Notes under the pieces: model-generated
The model's input: only the letters and a program-made list of their open reading frames with translations
What the model was told of the DNA's origin: nothing
The model's database searches: none
Shown here: positions 23,435 through 32,232 of the stretch, in pieces
Numbering within the stretch: position 1 is the stretch's first letter
How the letters are laid out: every line of letters begins with the position of its first letter
Translations under genes and position numbers: made by a program
Assembly (NCBI GenBank): GCA_021781095.1
Contig: JAJXXM010000175.1
Span: 1 to 39,956, forward strand
DNA from: a bacterium
GTDB taxonomy: Bacteria > Eremiobacterota > Eremiobacteria > Baltobacterales > Baltobacteraceae
DNA: 39,956 nucleotides
Direction of reading: 5' to 3'

Positions 23435-24463
23435 ATGAAATATCGCACGTACCCGCAAACCGATCTGCGCGTCAGTGAGGTCGGCTTCGGGCTCTGGACG
23501 ACCGGCACCACCTGGTGGGGCATCAAGAGCGAGGAGGAAGCCGACGCGCTCCTGCGCGAGGCGTTCGACCTCGGTATCACCCTGTACGATGCCGCGGACG
23601 TGTACGGGAACGGGCGCAGCGAAGAACAACTCGCTCGTGCCTTCGCCGGGCGCCGCGACAAGGTCGTCATCGCCACGAAATTCGGCTACGAGTTCGAGAA
23701 CGCCGATCCGGCGCACCGCGGCGAACGCGAACTACCGCAGAACACCTCTCCCGCTTTCGTGCGCCGCGCGCTCGAGCAATCGTTGCGCCGCCTCAAAACC
23801 GATTACGTCGATATCTACCAAATGCACAACGCCCGCCTCGAACACGTCCGCGACGGCTCGCTCTACGAACTCATGGAGGCATTACGCGCGGAGGGCAAGA
23901 TACGGCATTACGGCATCGCGCTCGGCCCGGCGATCGGATGGCTCTACGAAGGGATCGAAGCCGCGCACCGCGGCGTCTCAAGCCTGCAAATCATCTGGAA
24001 TATTCTCGAGACTTTCCCCGGCGATCGACAGATTGCAGCGGCGAACGAAGTCGACAGCGCGACCGGCTACATGATTCGCGTACCGCACTCCAGCGGACTT
24101 CTCGAAGGGCATTACACCGAAGATACGGTCTTCCCCGAAGGCGACCATCGGCGCCATCGCCCGCGGTCGTGGCTGCTCAACGGCATTAAAAAGGTCGAAA
24201 CGCTCCGCTTCCTCGAGCGCCCCGATCGGACGCTCGCGCAGGCCGCGATCGCATGGTTGCTCGCCGAACCGCGCGTTATGACAGTGCTGCCGAATATCTA
24301 CAACCACGAACAACTTCGCGAATTTGCGGCGGCCTCCGATGCCCCGCGCCTCACCGAGGAAGAGTTGGCGCGCGTTCGCGAGTTGATCGCCTCGAATTTC
24401 GGCGTCGAAGAGCCGCCGATGAATTACAAGGGAACGATGACGTTGGAAGCCGCGAGCGCGTAG
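23435..24463 (+). CDS. Aldo/keto reductase
   Basis: I choose ATG 23435 (342 aa), preceded by GGAGGAGAGG, over an upstream in-frame ATG at 23363 that lies inside the divergent decarboxylase. It is a TIM-barrel NADPH-dependent oxidoreductase. The catalytic tetrad is visible as Asp and Tyr in [17 protein letters not shown], Lys in IATKFGYE and His in IYQMHNA. The C-terminal cofactor region is [31 protein letters not shown]. It reduces aldehydes or ketones; with an amine-forming decarboxylase next door and RidA downstream, amine-derived aldehydes are plausible substrates, by context only. The stop overlaps the ridA GTG by one base (TAGTG). Confidence 0.88.
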   Translation: MKYRTYPQTDLRVSEVGFGLWTTGTTWWGIKSEEEADALLREAFDLGITLYDAADVYGNGRSEEQLARAFAGRRDKVVIATKFGYEFENADPAHRGERELPQNTSPAFVRRALEQSLRRLKTDYVDIYQMHNARLEHVRDGSLYELMEALRAEGKIRHYGIALGPAIGWLYEGIEAAHRGVSSLQIIWNILETFPGDRQIAAANEVDSATGYMIRVPHSSGLLEGHYTEDTVFPEGDHRRHRPRSWLLNGIKKVETLRFLERPDRTLAQAAIAWLLAEPRVMTVLPNIYNHEQLREFAAASDAPRLTEEELARVRELIASNFGVEEPPMNYKGTMTLEAASA

Positions 24464-24846
24464 TGCACGAAGCCGTTCAAAGCAACCACGCTCCCGCGCC
24501 GATCGGCCCGTATAGCCAGGCGATCCTCGCCGGAGACGAGCTCTTCTGCAGCGGCCAGATTCCCCTCGACCCTGCGAGCGGAGAGATCGTCGGCAGCGAC
24601 GCGAAAGCCCAGACACGCCAAGTCCTCGCGAATCTTCAGGCGGTGCTGATCGCAGCAAACTTCTCCGCCGCAGACGTGGTAAAGACGACGATCTATCTTA
24701 TCGACATCGAGGATTTTTCCGCGGTCAATGCCGAGTACGAAAAAGTCTTCGAGGCTTCGAAGCCGGCACGCTCGACCGTTGCGGTCGCGGCGCTTCCGCG
24801 CGGAGCGCGCGTCGAAATCGACGCAATCGCCAAGCGTCGCCGCTAA
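24463..24846 (+). CDS. ridA: RidA family enamine/imine deaminase
   Basis: This 127-residue protein has a GTG start at 24463, overlapping the aldo/keto reductase stop. It has the family pattern: APIGPYSQAI, LFCSGQIPLDPASGEIVG, QVLANLQAVLIAANFSAADVVKTTIYL, and the active-site KPARSTVAVAALPRGARVEIDAIA with the carboxylate-binding Arg. RidA hydrolyses reactive 2-aminoacrylate and other enamines made by PLP enzymes, in the cytoplasm as a trimer. Pairing with nearby PLP enzymes (decarboxylase; the aminotransferase at the left edge) fits that detoxifying role. Confidence 0.93.
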   Translation: MHEAVQSNHAPAPIGPYSQAILAGDELFCSGQIPLDPASGEIVGSDAKAQTRQVLANLQAVLIAANFSAADVVKTTIYLIDIEDFSAVNAEYEKVFEASKPARSTVAVAALPRGARVEIDAIAKRRR

Positions 24847-24924
24847 CGCGGAGCATCCGTTACGCCGAGCAGGCGCCGTGTGCTCACGCCGATTGCGCTC
24901 CACTGTCACGCTAAGTAGCAATGT

Positions 24925-24962
24925 TGTCACGCCGAGTAGGCTGCGTAGCAGCCGTATCGAGG
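24925..24962 (-). repeat. REP-like palindromic element
   Basis: On the minus strand it starts CCTCGATACG, has stem GGCTGC-loop-GCAGCC and ends CCTACTCGGCGTGACA. The stem differs from the other copies but stays self-complementary, which suggests selection for structure. It lies in the 368-nt gap 24847-25214, which otherwise holds no gene. A degenerate half-copy precedes it near 24904. Confidence 0.75.
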
Positions 24963-24994
24963 CGGGCGTGCACGGTCTTGCGCGGTCGTGCATT

Positions 24995-25031
24995 CCCTCG
25001 ATACGCCGCTTCGCGGCTACTCGGGATGACA
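24995..25031 (+). repeat. REP-like palindromic element
   Basis: CCCTCGATACG, stem GCCGC-TTC-GCGGC, TACTCGGGATGACA. Same family as 20422-20458. A right-half copy (GACTACTCGGGATGACAT) follows at 25039-25056. Confidence 0.78.
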
Positions 25032-25038
25032 TAACAGC

Positions 25039-25056
25039 GACTACTCGGGATGACAT
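25039..25056 (+). repeat. Half REP-like element (right arm)
   Basis: GACTACTCGGGATGACAT repeats the right arm of the element at 24995-25031 without its stem. It resembles the unit that was amplified into the tandem array at 20443. Confidence 0.6.
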
Positions 25057-25096
25057 CGGTTGACGAGCAACCATTGTCACGCCGAGTGCGCTCCAT

Positions 25097-25137
25097 TGTC
25101 ACGCCGAGTAGGGCGCTTTAGCGCCCGTATCGAGGCG
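25097..25137 (-). repeat. REP-like palindromic element
   Basis: On the minus strand it starts CGCCTCGATACG, has stem GGGCGC-TAAA-GCGCCC and ends TACTCGGCGTGACA. A degenerate arm (TGTCACGCCGAGTGCG) sits just before it at 25075-25090. Confidence 0.75.
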
Positions 25138-25158
25138 CGCGCTATCTAGGGGTGGGGG

Positions 25159-25197
25159 CCCTCGATACGGCTGCTACGCAGCCTACTCGGGCTGACC
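25159..25197 (+). repeat. REP-like palindromic element
   Basis: CCCTCGATACG, stem GGCTGC-TAC-GCAGCC, TACTCGGGCTGACC. It ends 17 nt before the convergent TPR gene's stop codon. The stem is the same sequence as in the copy at 24925-24962. Confidence 0.75.
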
Positions 25198-25214
25198 GGA
25201 GCGCTACCTCGCCG

Positions 25215-26429
25215 CTAACGGCGGCGTCGCGGCTGCGGGCTCGCGGGGCTTAACGCCGCGATCAAACGCTTCGCAACGTTGCGGACGTGCCGGTCGAGTG
25301 CGTGGGTCGCGAAGGAGTATTGCGCGAGCGCGAGCGCCCGTTTGCCCTGATCGGCGTACGTCTGTCCAAGGACCACGTGCATCGCTCCATCGTAGGGTAC
25401 GGCCGCGATGCCCTTCAGCAGCACGCTCTCTGCAAGCGCGTAGAGATGATGGCGTTCGTAGTCGATACCGAGATTCAAATAGGCATCGCGCCAAAACGGA
25501 CCGACCGCGAGCGCCTGAAGATACCGACGAATCGCGCCGCGCCAATCGCCGCGTTCGTCGCGAATGTACCCGAGATTGACGATGGCTTCAGGGAGTTCGG
25601 GGCGCTGTGCGTGAGCGGCCCTTAAGAGCCCTTCCGCCTCGGCGACTCGATCGACATCGAGATCCGCAACCGCGAGGTTGTTCGTGCATTTATACTCCCC
25701 GGGAAGCTCGTTCAAGCATTGCTGAAAATCGGCAATTGCGTCCTTCACCAGTCCTTGGTCGAGCATCGTCAATCCGAGGCCGTTGAGTGCGCCGACATCT
25801 TGAGGAGCGAGTGCGAGCGCTCGCCGAAACGCGCGTTCGGCGGCCTCCGGGCGCCGCACCGATTCGTAGACCTGGCCGAGATCGTCCTGGAGGCCCGGAT
25901 CGTTTGGATGCGAGAGGGCCTGCGCGCGCGTGTACGCGATGAAACTCGGCAAGTCGCCTTTGCGACGATGCAACGACACCAAGTCGATGACCGAATCGGC
26001 GGCGGGCAAACTCTTGTCGAAATATGCGATCGCGCGATTGATGTGATTCTCGGAGGCGTAGACGCTTCCCAAGCGATTGTAGGTCTCGCGATCGCCGCCA
26101 AAATCGCTGACGATTGCGAGATAGGTCCGCCGCGCACTTCGCAGATCGCCGGCGCGATAATAGAGATCGCCGAGAAAACGGCGAACGCCGATCTCGCGCG
26201 GATGTTCGGCGGTATAGAGTTTGAGCGTCGCTATCGCCCGTTTGAGGTGCCCCGCCGCTACGAGGGAACGCGCGTCGCGAACCGCCGCCTTCGGGTCGGC
26301 GGGGAACCCGTGCGAGAGCTGAGCGCTCGAGGGGTTCACGACGAACCCCGCAGCAGCCGGCACCGGCGGTGCAGCGAGGGCAAGGAGCCCCGCGAGGGCG
26401 AGGCCCAGCAACAGCGTGGGCGATCTCAT
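25215..26429 (-). CDS. Exported tetratricopeptide-repeat protein
   Basis: The 404 residues begin with a signal peptide (hydrophobic core to about 25, cleavage near AAA/GFV). A spacer follows, then about nine TPR-like helical hairpins from residue 50 to 390 (e.g. LKRAIATLKLYTAEHPREI, AERAFRRALALAPQDVGALNGLGLTML). TPRs are scaffolds; the location points to a periplasmic or envelope assembly role, partner unknown. The tail is basic (PQPRRRR). It follows nuoN in the same direction after 54 nt, so it could be the distal cistron of the complex I operon, although it has no recognised function there. Confidence 0.78.
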   Translation of the reverse strand: MRSPTLLLGLALAGLLALAAPPVPAAAGFVVNPSSAQLSHGFPADPKAAVRDARSLVAAGHLKRAIATLKLYTAEHPREIGVRRFLGDLYYRAGDLRSARRTYLAIVSDFGGDRETYNRLGSVYASENHINRAIAYFDKSLPAADSVIDLVSLHRRKGDLPSFIAYTRAQALSHPNDPGLQDDLGQVYESVRRPEAAERAFRRALALAPQDVGALNGLGLTMLDQGLVKDAIADFQQCLNELPGEYKCTNNLAVADLDVDRVAEAEGLLRAAHAQRPELPEAIVNLGYIRDERGDWRGAIRRYLQALAVGPFWRDAYLNLGIDYERHHLYALAESVLLKGIAAVPYDGAMHVVLGQTYADQGKRALALAQYSFATHALDRHVRNVAKRLIAALSPASPQPRRRR

Positions 26430-26483
26430 CGCCCGATCAGTGTAGCAAATGTCGGAGCCGCGTGCGAGGGGGTCCTAACAAAA

Positions 26484-27917
26484 TTACTTGACGAGCGGCA
26501 GCAAGCCCGTCGGGAGCAGCGGATAGAAGGTGAGCGCGACCGTCGCTACCAGGCAGAGCGCGAGGCTCACCCAGGGCAACGGCGCGCTGCGGACCGGTTC
26601 GGCGGCGCGAACGCGGTGATCGGGGCGATACATCGCCATAATGACCTTCGCGTAGGCGTAGAGCGAGATCGCGGTTCCGGCAAGAAGGAGCGCGGCGAGC
26701 CAGAGATACCCGCTGCCGGCCGTCGCGGCGAGAATGAGGATTTTGCCGAGGAAGCCCGCCGTCGGCGGCAGCCCGGCGAGCGCGAGGAGAAAGAACGTCA
26801 TCGCGGCGGCGAGCAGCGGCCGGCGCGCCCCGAGCCCGCGGTAGGTTTCGAGCCTCGCCCCTTCTTCAGCATCGCCCGTACTGAGCGCCGCTGCGACGGC
26901 AAATGCTCCCAGGTTCATGACCGCGTAGACGGCGAGGTAGAAAAACGCGTAGCGCAGGCCCAGGCGCGTCGTTCCGGCGAGCGCGGCGAGGATATAGCCG
27001 ACCTGCGCGATACCCGAGTAGCCGAGCAGGCGTTTGAGATCGTGTTGCGCGAGCATGCCGACGTTGCCGACGATCATCGAAATGCCGGCGACGATCCAGA
27101 CCGGCAGCAAGATCGCGTGCGAGGCACCGCTCGGCAGCGCCGCATAGGCGAAGCGCGCGAAGATGGCGATCGTCGCGGCTTTCGTCACGACGGTCATAAA
27201 CGCGGTAATCGGCAGCGGGGCGCCTTCGTAGACGTCGGGAGCCCATGCGTGAAACGGCACGAGACTCAATTTAAACGCGATGCCGATGAGAAAAAAGCCG
27301 CTTCCCATCCAAAAGAGCGGATTGCTCGCCATCGTCGGCGTCGCAAGGGCGGCGAGCGAAACGCTTCCGCTCGCTCCGAAGAGCAAGGCCATACCGAAAA
27401 GCAATACCGCCGATGCCGTCGAGGAGAGCAAGAGATACTTCAGCGCGGCCTCGCGTGCGCTCGCGCGGTCGGCGAGCCCGCAGAGGCAGTAGAGCGAGAG
27501 CGAGAGCAATTCGATGCCGAGGAAGACCGTCATCGTCGTCGAGGCACCGGCGAGGAGCAACGCCCCACACGCGCTCCAGAGTAGCAACGCGATCGTCCCG
27601 GCGCTCTCGCGATCGCCGCCCCCACGCCCCATCAGCGCGAGTGCGCCGAGCGTGCCGAGAAGGACGACGCCGCCGAAAAGCACGCTGAAATTCCCGACGA
27701 TATAGCCGCCGTTAAAAGCTGCAACGTTCGTACCATACTGCTGCCCGATCATGACCGCGGTCACGATCGTTCCGAGTATCGCGATCCCGAGCGAGAGCGC
27801 TCGCGGCGCGAAGGGTCGCAACACGAGATCGATGAGCAATACCAGCAAACCGGTTGCGGCGAGCACTTCGAGCGGCGCGATCGCCGCCCAATCGACGTGG
27901 GTAAACGGCAACGTCAT
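26484..27917 (-). CDS. nuoN: NADH-quinone oxidoreductase subunit N
   Basis: An antiporter-like membrane subunit of complex I, 477 aa from ATG 27917, which overlaps the nuoM stop as ATGA. A longer open frame to 28055 is not protein-like. About 14 membrane helices are present. Key charged residues for proton transfer are kept: Glu in GIELLSLSLY (TM5), Lys in GIAFKLSLVPFHAWAPDVYEG (TM7), Lys in VTKAATIAI, and Lys in PPTAGFLGKILIL (TM12). It is the last nuo gene. Confidence 0.95.
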   Translation of the reverse strand: MTLPFTHVDWAAIAPLEVLAATGLLVLLIDLVLRPFAPRALSLGIAILGTIVTAVMIGQQYGTNVAAFNGGYIVGNFSVLFGGVVLLGTLGALALMGRGGGDRESAGTIALLLWSACGALLLAGASTTMTVFLGIELLSLSLYCLCGLADRASAREAALKYLLLSSTASAVLLFGMALLFGASGSVSLAALATPTMASNPLFWMGSGFFLIGIAFKLSLVPFHAWAPDVYEGAPLPITAFMTVVTKAATIAIFARFAYAALPSGASHAILLPVWIVAGISMIVGNVGMLAQHDLKRLLGYSGIAQVGYILAALAGTTRLGLRYAFFYLAVYAVMNLGAFAVAAALSTGDAEEGARLETYRGLGARRPLLAAAMTFFLLALAGLPPTAGFLGKILILAATAGSGYLWLAALLLAGTAISLYAYAKVIMAMYRPDHRVRAAEPVRSAPLPWVSLALCLVATVALTFYPLLPTGLLPLVK

Positions 27918-29338
27918 GGCGTCGGAACTCCTGAAGTCGATGAAAGCGGCGCGCGTGGAATCGCGACCGTCCCGCCGGCGAGTACGGCGTGCGGGTTCAC
28001 GCCGAGATAGAGCAATGCGAGGAGGAGCGGCGCGATCGCGATGCCTTCGCGCCACGTGAGATCGCGGCGAACCGGGAGATCGTGAACGACCGGGCCGTTC
28101 ACGATGCCCTGGAACAGACGCAGGACGTAGGCGGATGCGAGCACCACGGAGATAACGGCGACGACCGCGACCGCAATGTTTCCACTCTGCACGATACCGG
28201 TGATGATGACGAGTTCGCCGACGAACCCGGCGAGGCCGGGAAGGCCGAGCATCGCCAGCCCGGCGATCGTGAGAGCGCCGGCGAGGCGCGGATTCTTCGC
28301 GCCGATCCCACGCAGCCGCGCGAGCGAACGCGTCTCCTCGCGTTCCTCAACATAGCCCAGGCCGATGAAGAGCGCTGCGGTGAAGAGCCCGTGCGCGACG
28401 ATATAGAGCGCGGCGCCCGCGAGTGCGAGCGGCTGTTGCGTGGCGATCGCGATGACGATCAGGCCGAGATGCGAGAGCGAGGAATAGGCGACGACGCGCT
28501 TCGCATCGGTCTGCACGAGTGCGGCGACCGCTCCGTAGAGCAGCGAGATCGACCCGAGCACGATGAGCGCGGTGGAGTAGCGCGCGACTTCCTGCGGCAT
28601 CAACGCCAGCGCGACGACGAAGAACCCGTAGAGCCCGGCCTTCGATTGCACCGCACCGACGACGGCTGCAACCGGCGCGGGGAGGCTCGCATAGGTATTG
28701 GGCATCCACGTGTGTAGCGGGAACGCGGGGGTCTTCACCAGGAAGGCGATCGCAAATCCCCAGAAAATCCACGGCGCCCACGCGCCGGCGATGGCGTTGC
28801 CGGCCGTTCCGATCACATCGGTCGTCCCGTGCAGGACGCCGAATGCCGCCGTTGCCAAGAGCAATAAAAGGCCGCCGGAAAAGTTATAGATGATATAGCG
28901 CCACGCATCGCGCGGATGTTCGCCGCGTTCGAGCAGAACGAAAAACACCGGGACGAGCATGAGATCGTAAAAGAGGGCGAAGAGCAAGAGATCTCGCGAG
29001 ACGAAGAGCCCCAGCATCGCTCCCTCGAGCAACAGCAATTGCCCGACGAGCGCGCGCGGGCGCGCGCTATCGACGGCGAGAACCGCACAGGCGGTACAGA
29101 GCGCGAGTAACGCGATCAGCCAGAATGCAAGCGTTCCGATGCCGAGATGGAAATTCGCAACGAACGGCGCCCGCAGCCACGGCACGCTCCAATCCTCGGA
29201 GCGGGCGGCGATCGCCATTGCCAGCGTCGCCAGCGCGACCACGACGCCGACGGCGCGGTACGTGCGTCGATCTTCACCGCGCGATAGCAACATCGCGGAG
29301 CCTGCGACGATTGGAAGGAGAACGAGTGCGAGCAGCAT
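27914..29338 (-). CDS. nuoM: NADH-quinone oxidoreductase subunit M
   Basis: An antiporter-like complex I subunit, 474 aa from ATG 29338, overlapping the nuoL stop by one base (TGATG). Signature segments are KTPAFPLHTWMPNTY (TM7 Lys), QSKAGLYGF (TM8 Lys) and GLAGFVGELVI (TM12 Glu). The TM5 acidic residue, Glu144 in E. coli (FWEMMLVP), is Asp here (FYDLMLVP), a conservative change. It translocates protons in the distal membrane arm. Confidence 0.95.
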   Translation of the reverse strand: MLLALVLLPIVAGSAMLLSRGEDRRTYRAVGVVVALATLAMAIAARSEDWSVPWLRAPFVANFHLGIGTLAFWLIALLALCTACAVLAVDSARPRALVGQLLLLEGAMLGLFVSRDLLLFALFYDLMLVPVFFVLLERGEHPRDAWRYIIYNFSGGLLLLLATAAFGVLHGTTDVIGTAGNAIAGAWAPWIFWGFAIAFLVKTPAFPLHTWMPNTYASLPAPVAAVVGAVQSKAGLYGFFVVALALMPQEVARYSTALIVLGSISLLYGAVAALVQTDAKRVVAYSSLSHLGLIVIAIATQQPLALAGAALYIVAHGLFTAALFIGLGYVEEREETRSLARLRGIGAKNPRLAGALTIAGLAMLGLPGLAGFVGELVIITGIVQSGNIAVAVVAVISVVLASAYVLRLFQGIVNGPVVHDLPVRRDLTWREGIAIAPLLLALLYLGVNPHAVLAGGTVAIPRAPLSSTSGVPTP

Positions 29339-31323
29339 CAGTGAACTCCGTGGAAGGCGTAGAATGCGGCAAAACAGGCGATGCCGACGGCGAGAAAGAC
29401 GGCATAGGCGCGAACCAATCCGGTTTGGAACGAGCGCACGAGCGCGCCGCTCCATTGCGTGACGATCGTGGCCTCGCGCACCGCTCCATCGACGACGTGC
29501 GGATCGAGCACTCGGCTCACGAGCCGCCCGAGCGCTTCGCTCGTCTTCACGAATAACGCGTCGAGCGCGACGTCGAAATAGAACGCATTAGCCAGGATCG
29601 GCGACATCCCCACCGATTCACGGCGAAGCCGCTCGACGGATTCCTCGCGCGCCGCCTTCGTTCCATAGCGCAGATAGGCAACGAGCATTCCCACCACGAC
29701 GCACGCGAGCGTGACGAGCGTCGTCGTCAACTCGGAGATCGGCACGCCGACGAAGTGGCCGACGCCGAACTGCGGGTCGAGGAATCGGTGCCACGGCGAG
29801 TTCGCGCCGCCGTAGAGCAGCCAGCCCGCAAAGATGGAGGGCACGATGAGGATCGCGACCGGAACGTTCATCAACCACGCCGGTGCGTGATGGTGGTCGT
29901 GGCCGTCGTCGGCGTGATGCGTTGCGGTCCCGGCGAATTCGGGATGCCGGATTCCGAGCTCCGAGGGATCGATCTCGCCGCGATACTTACCGAAGAACGT
30001 CACGAAGAGCATGCGGAACATGTAGTACGCCGTCATCCCCGCCGTCAGGATGCCGACGGCGTAGAGCCACGGGTGCCCGTGATCGAGCGCGCCTTGAATC
30101 ACCGCGTCCTTACTGAACGAACCGCTCAATCCCGGGATGCCGCAGATCGCCAGCACGCCGACGAGCATGGCGATGAATGCAAAGGGCAAGCGTTTGCGCA
30201 GGCCGCCCATACGCCGAACGTCCTGTTCGTTCGCCAGCGCGTGAATGATCAACCCCGAGCCGAGGAAGAGCTGCGCTTTGAAAAACGCGTGCGTGAAGAA
30301 ATGCGCGACGCCCGCTTCGTAGGCGCCGACGCCGACGCCCATAATCATGTAACCGATCTGCGACATCGTGGAATAGGCGAGGATGCGTTTGATATCCCAT
30401 TGCACCATCCCTAAAATCGCCCCGACCAGTGCGGTGACGCCGCCGATCGTTCCCACCAGGAGCTGTGCGTTGCCGTCGTGCGACCAGAGCGGCGCACAGC
30501 GTGCGATGAGATAGACGCCGGCGGTGACCATCGTTGCCGCGTGGATGAGCGCCGAGACCGGGGTCGGGCCCTCCATTGCATCGGGAAGCCAGGTATGCAG
30601 CGGAACCTGTGCCGATTTCGCCGCGGCCCCGATGAAGAGCGAAATGCAGATCGCGAGCAACAACGTCGGCCCGTAGGTGTCCGCAGCGGCGAAGGCGTTG
30701 CCGAAACCGATGGAGCCCGTCTTCTGCACGATCAGAAAGATTGCGAACATGATGCCGACGTCGCCGGCAACGTTGATCACGAAGGCCTTGCGCGCCGCAG
30801 CGACCGCAGAGGGCTTATAGAACCAAAATCCGATCAAGAAGTACGAGGCGAGCCCGACGAGTCCCCAACCGATCAAAAGTCCGACGAAGTTATCGGAGAG
30901 CACCAACGTCAACATCGCAAACAGGAAGAAATTCATGTACGCGAAGAAGCGCGCGAATGCCGAATCGCCCTCCATGTACCCGATAGAATAGAGATGGATG
31001 AGCGCCCCGACGCCCGTGATGATGCATGCCCAGAGGAGCGAGAGCGGATCGAGCAAGAGCCCGAGATGGAAGCCCGGCATCCAGCTGACCAGCGGCTGGT
31101 CGGCACCGAGCGCGCCGTTGAGGCTCTGCGTTCCGGCGCCCCACGACGCGATCGTCAGCCCGAAGGCGAGAAAGGCGATGAGGGTAGCGGTCCAACCCGC
31201 AGCACGTTTGAGTTGCGGGCCGAACGCCCAGCAGAGGATCGCTCCGAAGAGCGGCAGCAACCAGAGCGTGACGAGGAGCGGATAGCTCCCGACGACACCC
31301 ATGACGTGTTCGGGGTTAGCCAT
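29338..31323 (-). CDS. nuoL: NADH-quinone oxidoreductase subunit L
   Basis: The 661 residues start at ATG 31323, which overlaps the nuoK stop by 8 nt; an internal ATG at 31302 is an alternative. It is the largest antiporter-like subunit, with about 14 helices plus the C-terminal lateral helix. Conserved motifs are AKSAQVPLHTWLPDAMEGPTPVSALIHAATMV (Lys of TM7), the FVINVAGDVG Asp and GSFSKDAVI (TM12 Lys). A His-rich loop (HHADDGHDHHH, about residue 475) is unusual and may bind metal. The TM5 motif reads IGWGLVGLASY at residue 154, where most NuoL have W-E-(G/L)-V-G, so the glutamate is Gly (codon GGA, 30864-30862). Confidence 0.95.
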   Translation of the reverse strand: MANPEHVMGVVGSYPLLVTLWLLPLFGAILCWAFGPQLKRAAGWTATLIAFLAFGLTIASWGAGTQSLNGALGADQPLVSWMPGFHLGLLLDPLSLLWACIITGVGALIHLYSIGYMEGDSAFARFFAYMNFFLFAMLTLVLSDNFVGLLIGWGLVGLASYFLIGFWFYKPSAVAAARKAFVINVAGDVGIMFAIFLIVQKTGSIGFGNAFAAADTYGPTLLLAICISLFIGAAAKSAQVPLHTWLPDAMEGPTPVSALIHAATMVTAGVYLIARCAPLWSHDGNAQLLVGTIGGVTALVGAILGMVQWDIKRILAYSTMSQIGYMIMGVGVGAYEAGVAHFFTHAFFKAQLFLGSGLIIHALANEQDVRRMGGLRKRLPFAFIAMLVGVLAICGIPGLSGSFSKDAVIQGALDHGHPWLYAVGILTAGMTAYYMFRMLFVTFFGKYRGEIDPSELGIRHPEFAGTATHHADDGHDHHHAPAWLMNVPVAILIVPSIFAGWLLYGGANSPWHRFLDPQFGVGHFVGVPISELTTTLVTLACVVVGMLVAYLRYGTKAAREESVERLRRESVGMSPILANAFYFDVALDALFVKTSEALGRLVSRVLDPHVVDGAVREATIVTQWSGALVRSFQTGLVRAYAVFLAVGIACFAAFYAFHGVH

Positions 31324-31636
31324 GCAGCACCCGGACTTCGTCGACATCGACCTGCGGCGCCGAGCGGAAGACGACGACGACGATCGCCAACGCGATCGCG
31401 GCCTCCGCCGCCGCGACGGTAATCACCAAGAACGCAAAGATCTGCCCGGCGTTATTGAGCCACGCGCGTGCGAAAACGATGAATGCCAGGTTCGCAGCAT
31501 TGAACATCAGTTCGATGCTCATCAGCATCACCAGCGGGTTCCGCCGCGCGATCGCGCCGGTGAGCCCGATGAAAAAGAGTATCGAAGCCAACGCTTCATA
31601 ATAGAAGATCGGCACGCCGGCGAAGGACGTCGCCAT
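31316..31636 (-). CDS. nuoK: NADH-quinone oxidoreductase subunit K
   Basis: This 106-residue three-helix subunit has the two membrane glutamates of NuoK: MLMSIELMFNAANL (Glu36 type) and TVAAAEAAIALAIVV (Glu72 type). It has standard family length. The ATG overlaps the nuoJ stop by one base (TAATG). Confidence 0.96.
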   Translation of the reverse strand: MATSFAGVPIFYYEALASILFFIGLTGAIARRNPLVMLMSIELMFNAANLAFIVFARAWLNNAGQIFAFLVITVAAAEAAIALAIVVVVFRSAPQVDVDEVRVLHG

Positions 31637-32232
31637 TATTTACCCTCCCGAAGGATCGCTTCGCGTAGTGCGCGGCGCGCCTGCTCGGCGCGACGACGCG
31701 TGGGAACGTACGGGGTGAGATCGCCGGCGAGCAGCACGACGCCGACGACCGCGACCATTAAAATCAACGCGGTGATTTCGAAGGGCAGCAACCGCGAAAG
31801 GAAGAGCGCCTGTCCGAAATCGCCGATACTTCCAAAAACGTTTCCGCGCCCGACCGCTCCCAACGGTGAGTGCGCGGCGATCGGCGCGATCGCCGGTGCG
31901 TGAGCGGCGGCGATCGCCGTAGCGACGAAAGCGACGGCGGCGAGAGCGGCCGCTGCGACCGGCGCCACCGGAACGCGATCGCGCCCGAGCACGACGGCGG
32001 CAATACCGCTATTGAGGAGCGCGATCACGAAAACGAAGAGCATGAGGATCGCTCCCGAGTAGACGATGATCTGCATGACGGCGAGAAACTCGGCGTGCAG
32101 GATCAGATAGGTCGTCGCGAGTGCGGCAAAATTCAGCAGCAACGAGACGACGCTGTAGATCGGCTTCCGTGCGGTCACCGTCCAGAGGGCGCTGACGATT
32201 AAAACCGCCGCAATAATCCAAAAGGGAATCAC
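31636..32232 (-). CDS. nuoJ: NADH-quinone oxidoreductase subunit J
   Basis: This 198-residue subunit has five hydrophobic helices, including the conserved FLAVMQIIVYSGAILMLFVFVIALLN helix (TM3) that couples quinone reduction to the proton pumps. The basic, Arg/Ala-rich C-terminal tail is family-typical. The ATG overlaps the nuoI stop (ATGA). Confidence 0.95.
   Translation of the reverse strand: MIPFWIIAAVLIVSALWTVTARKPIYSVVSLLLNFAALATTYLILHAEFLAVMQIIVYSGAILMLFVFVIALLNSGIAAVVLGRDRVPVAPVAAAALAAVAFVATAIAAAHAPAIAPIAAHSPLGAVGRGNVFGSIGDFGQALFLSRLLPFEITALILMVAVVGVVLLAGDLTPYVPTRRRAEQARRALREAILREGK

Noticed and set aside
26430..26483. Promoter for the TPR gene (TACACT at the -10 position)
   Set aside because: No acceptable -35 at 16-18 nt; cannot be told from chance in a 54-nt gap.
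25719..27584. 621-codon open frame on the plus strand
   Set aside because: Antisense to the TPR gene and nuoN, with charged low-complexity translation and no recognisable domain.
27918..28055. N-terminal extension of the NuoN frame
   Set aside because: It lies inside nuoM; ATG 27917 has the ATGA coupling and the normal NuoN N-terminus.
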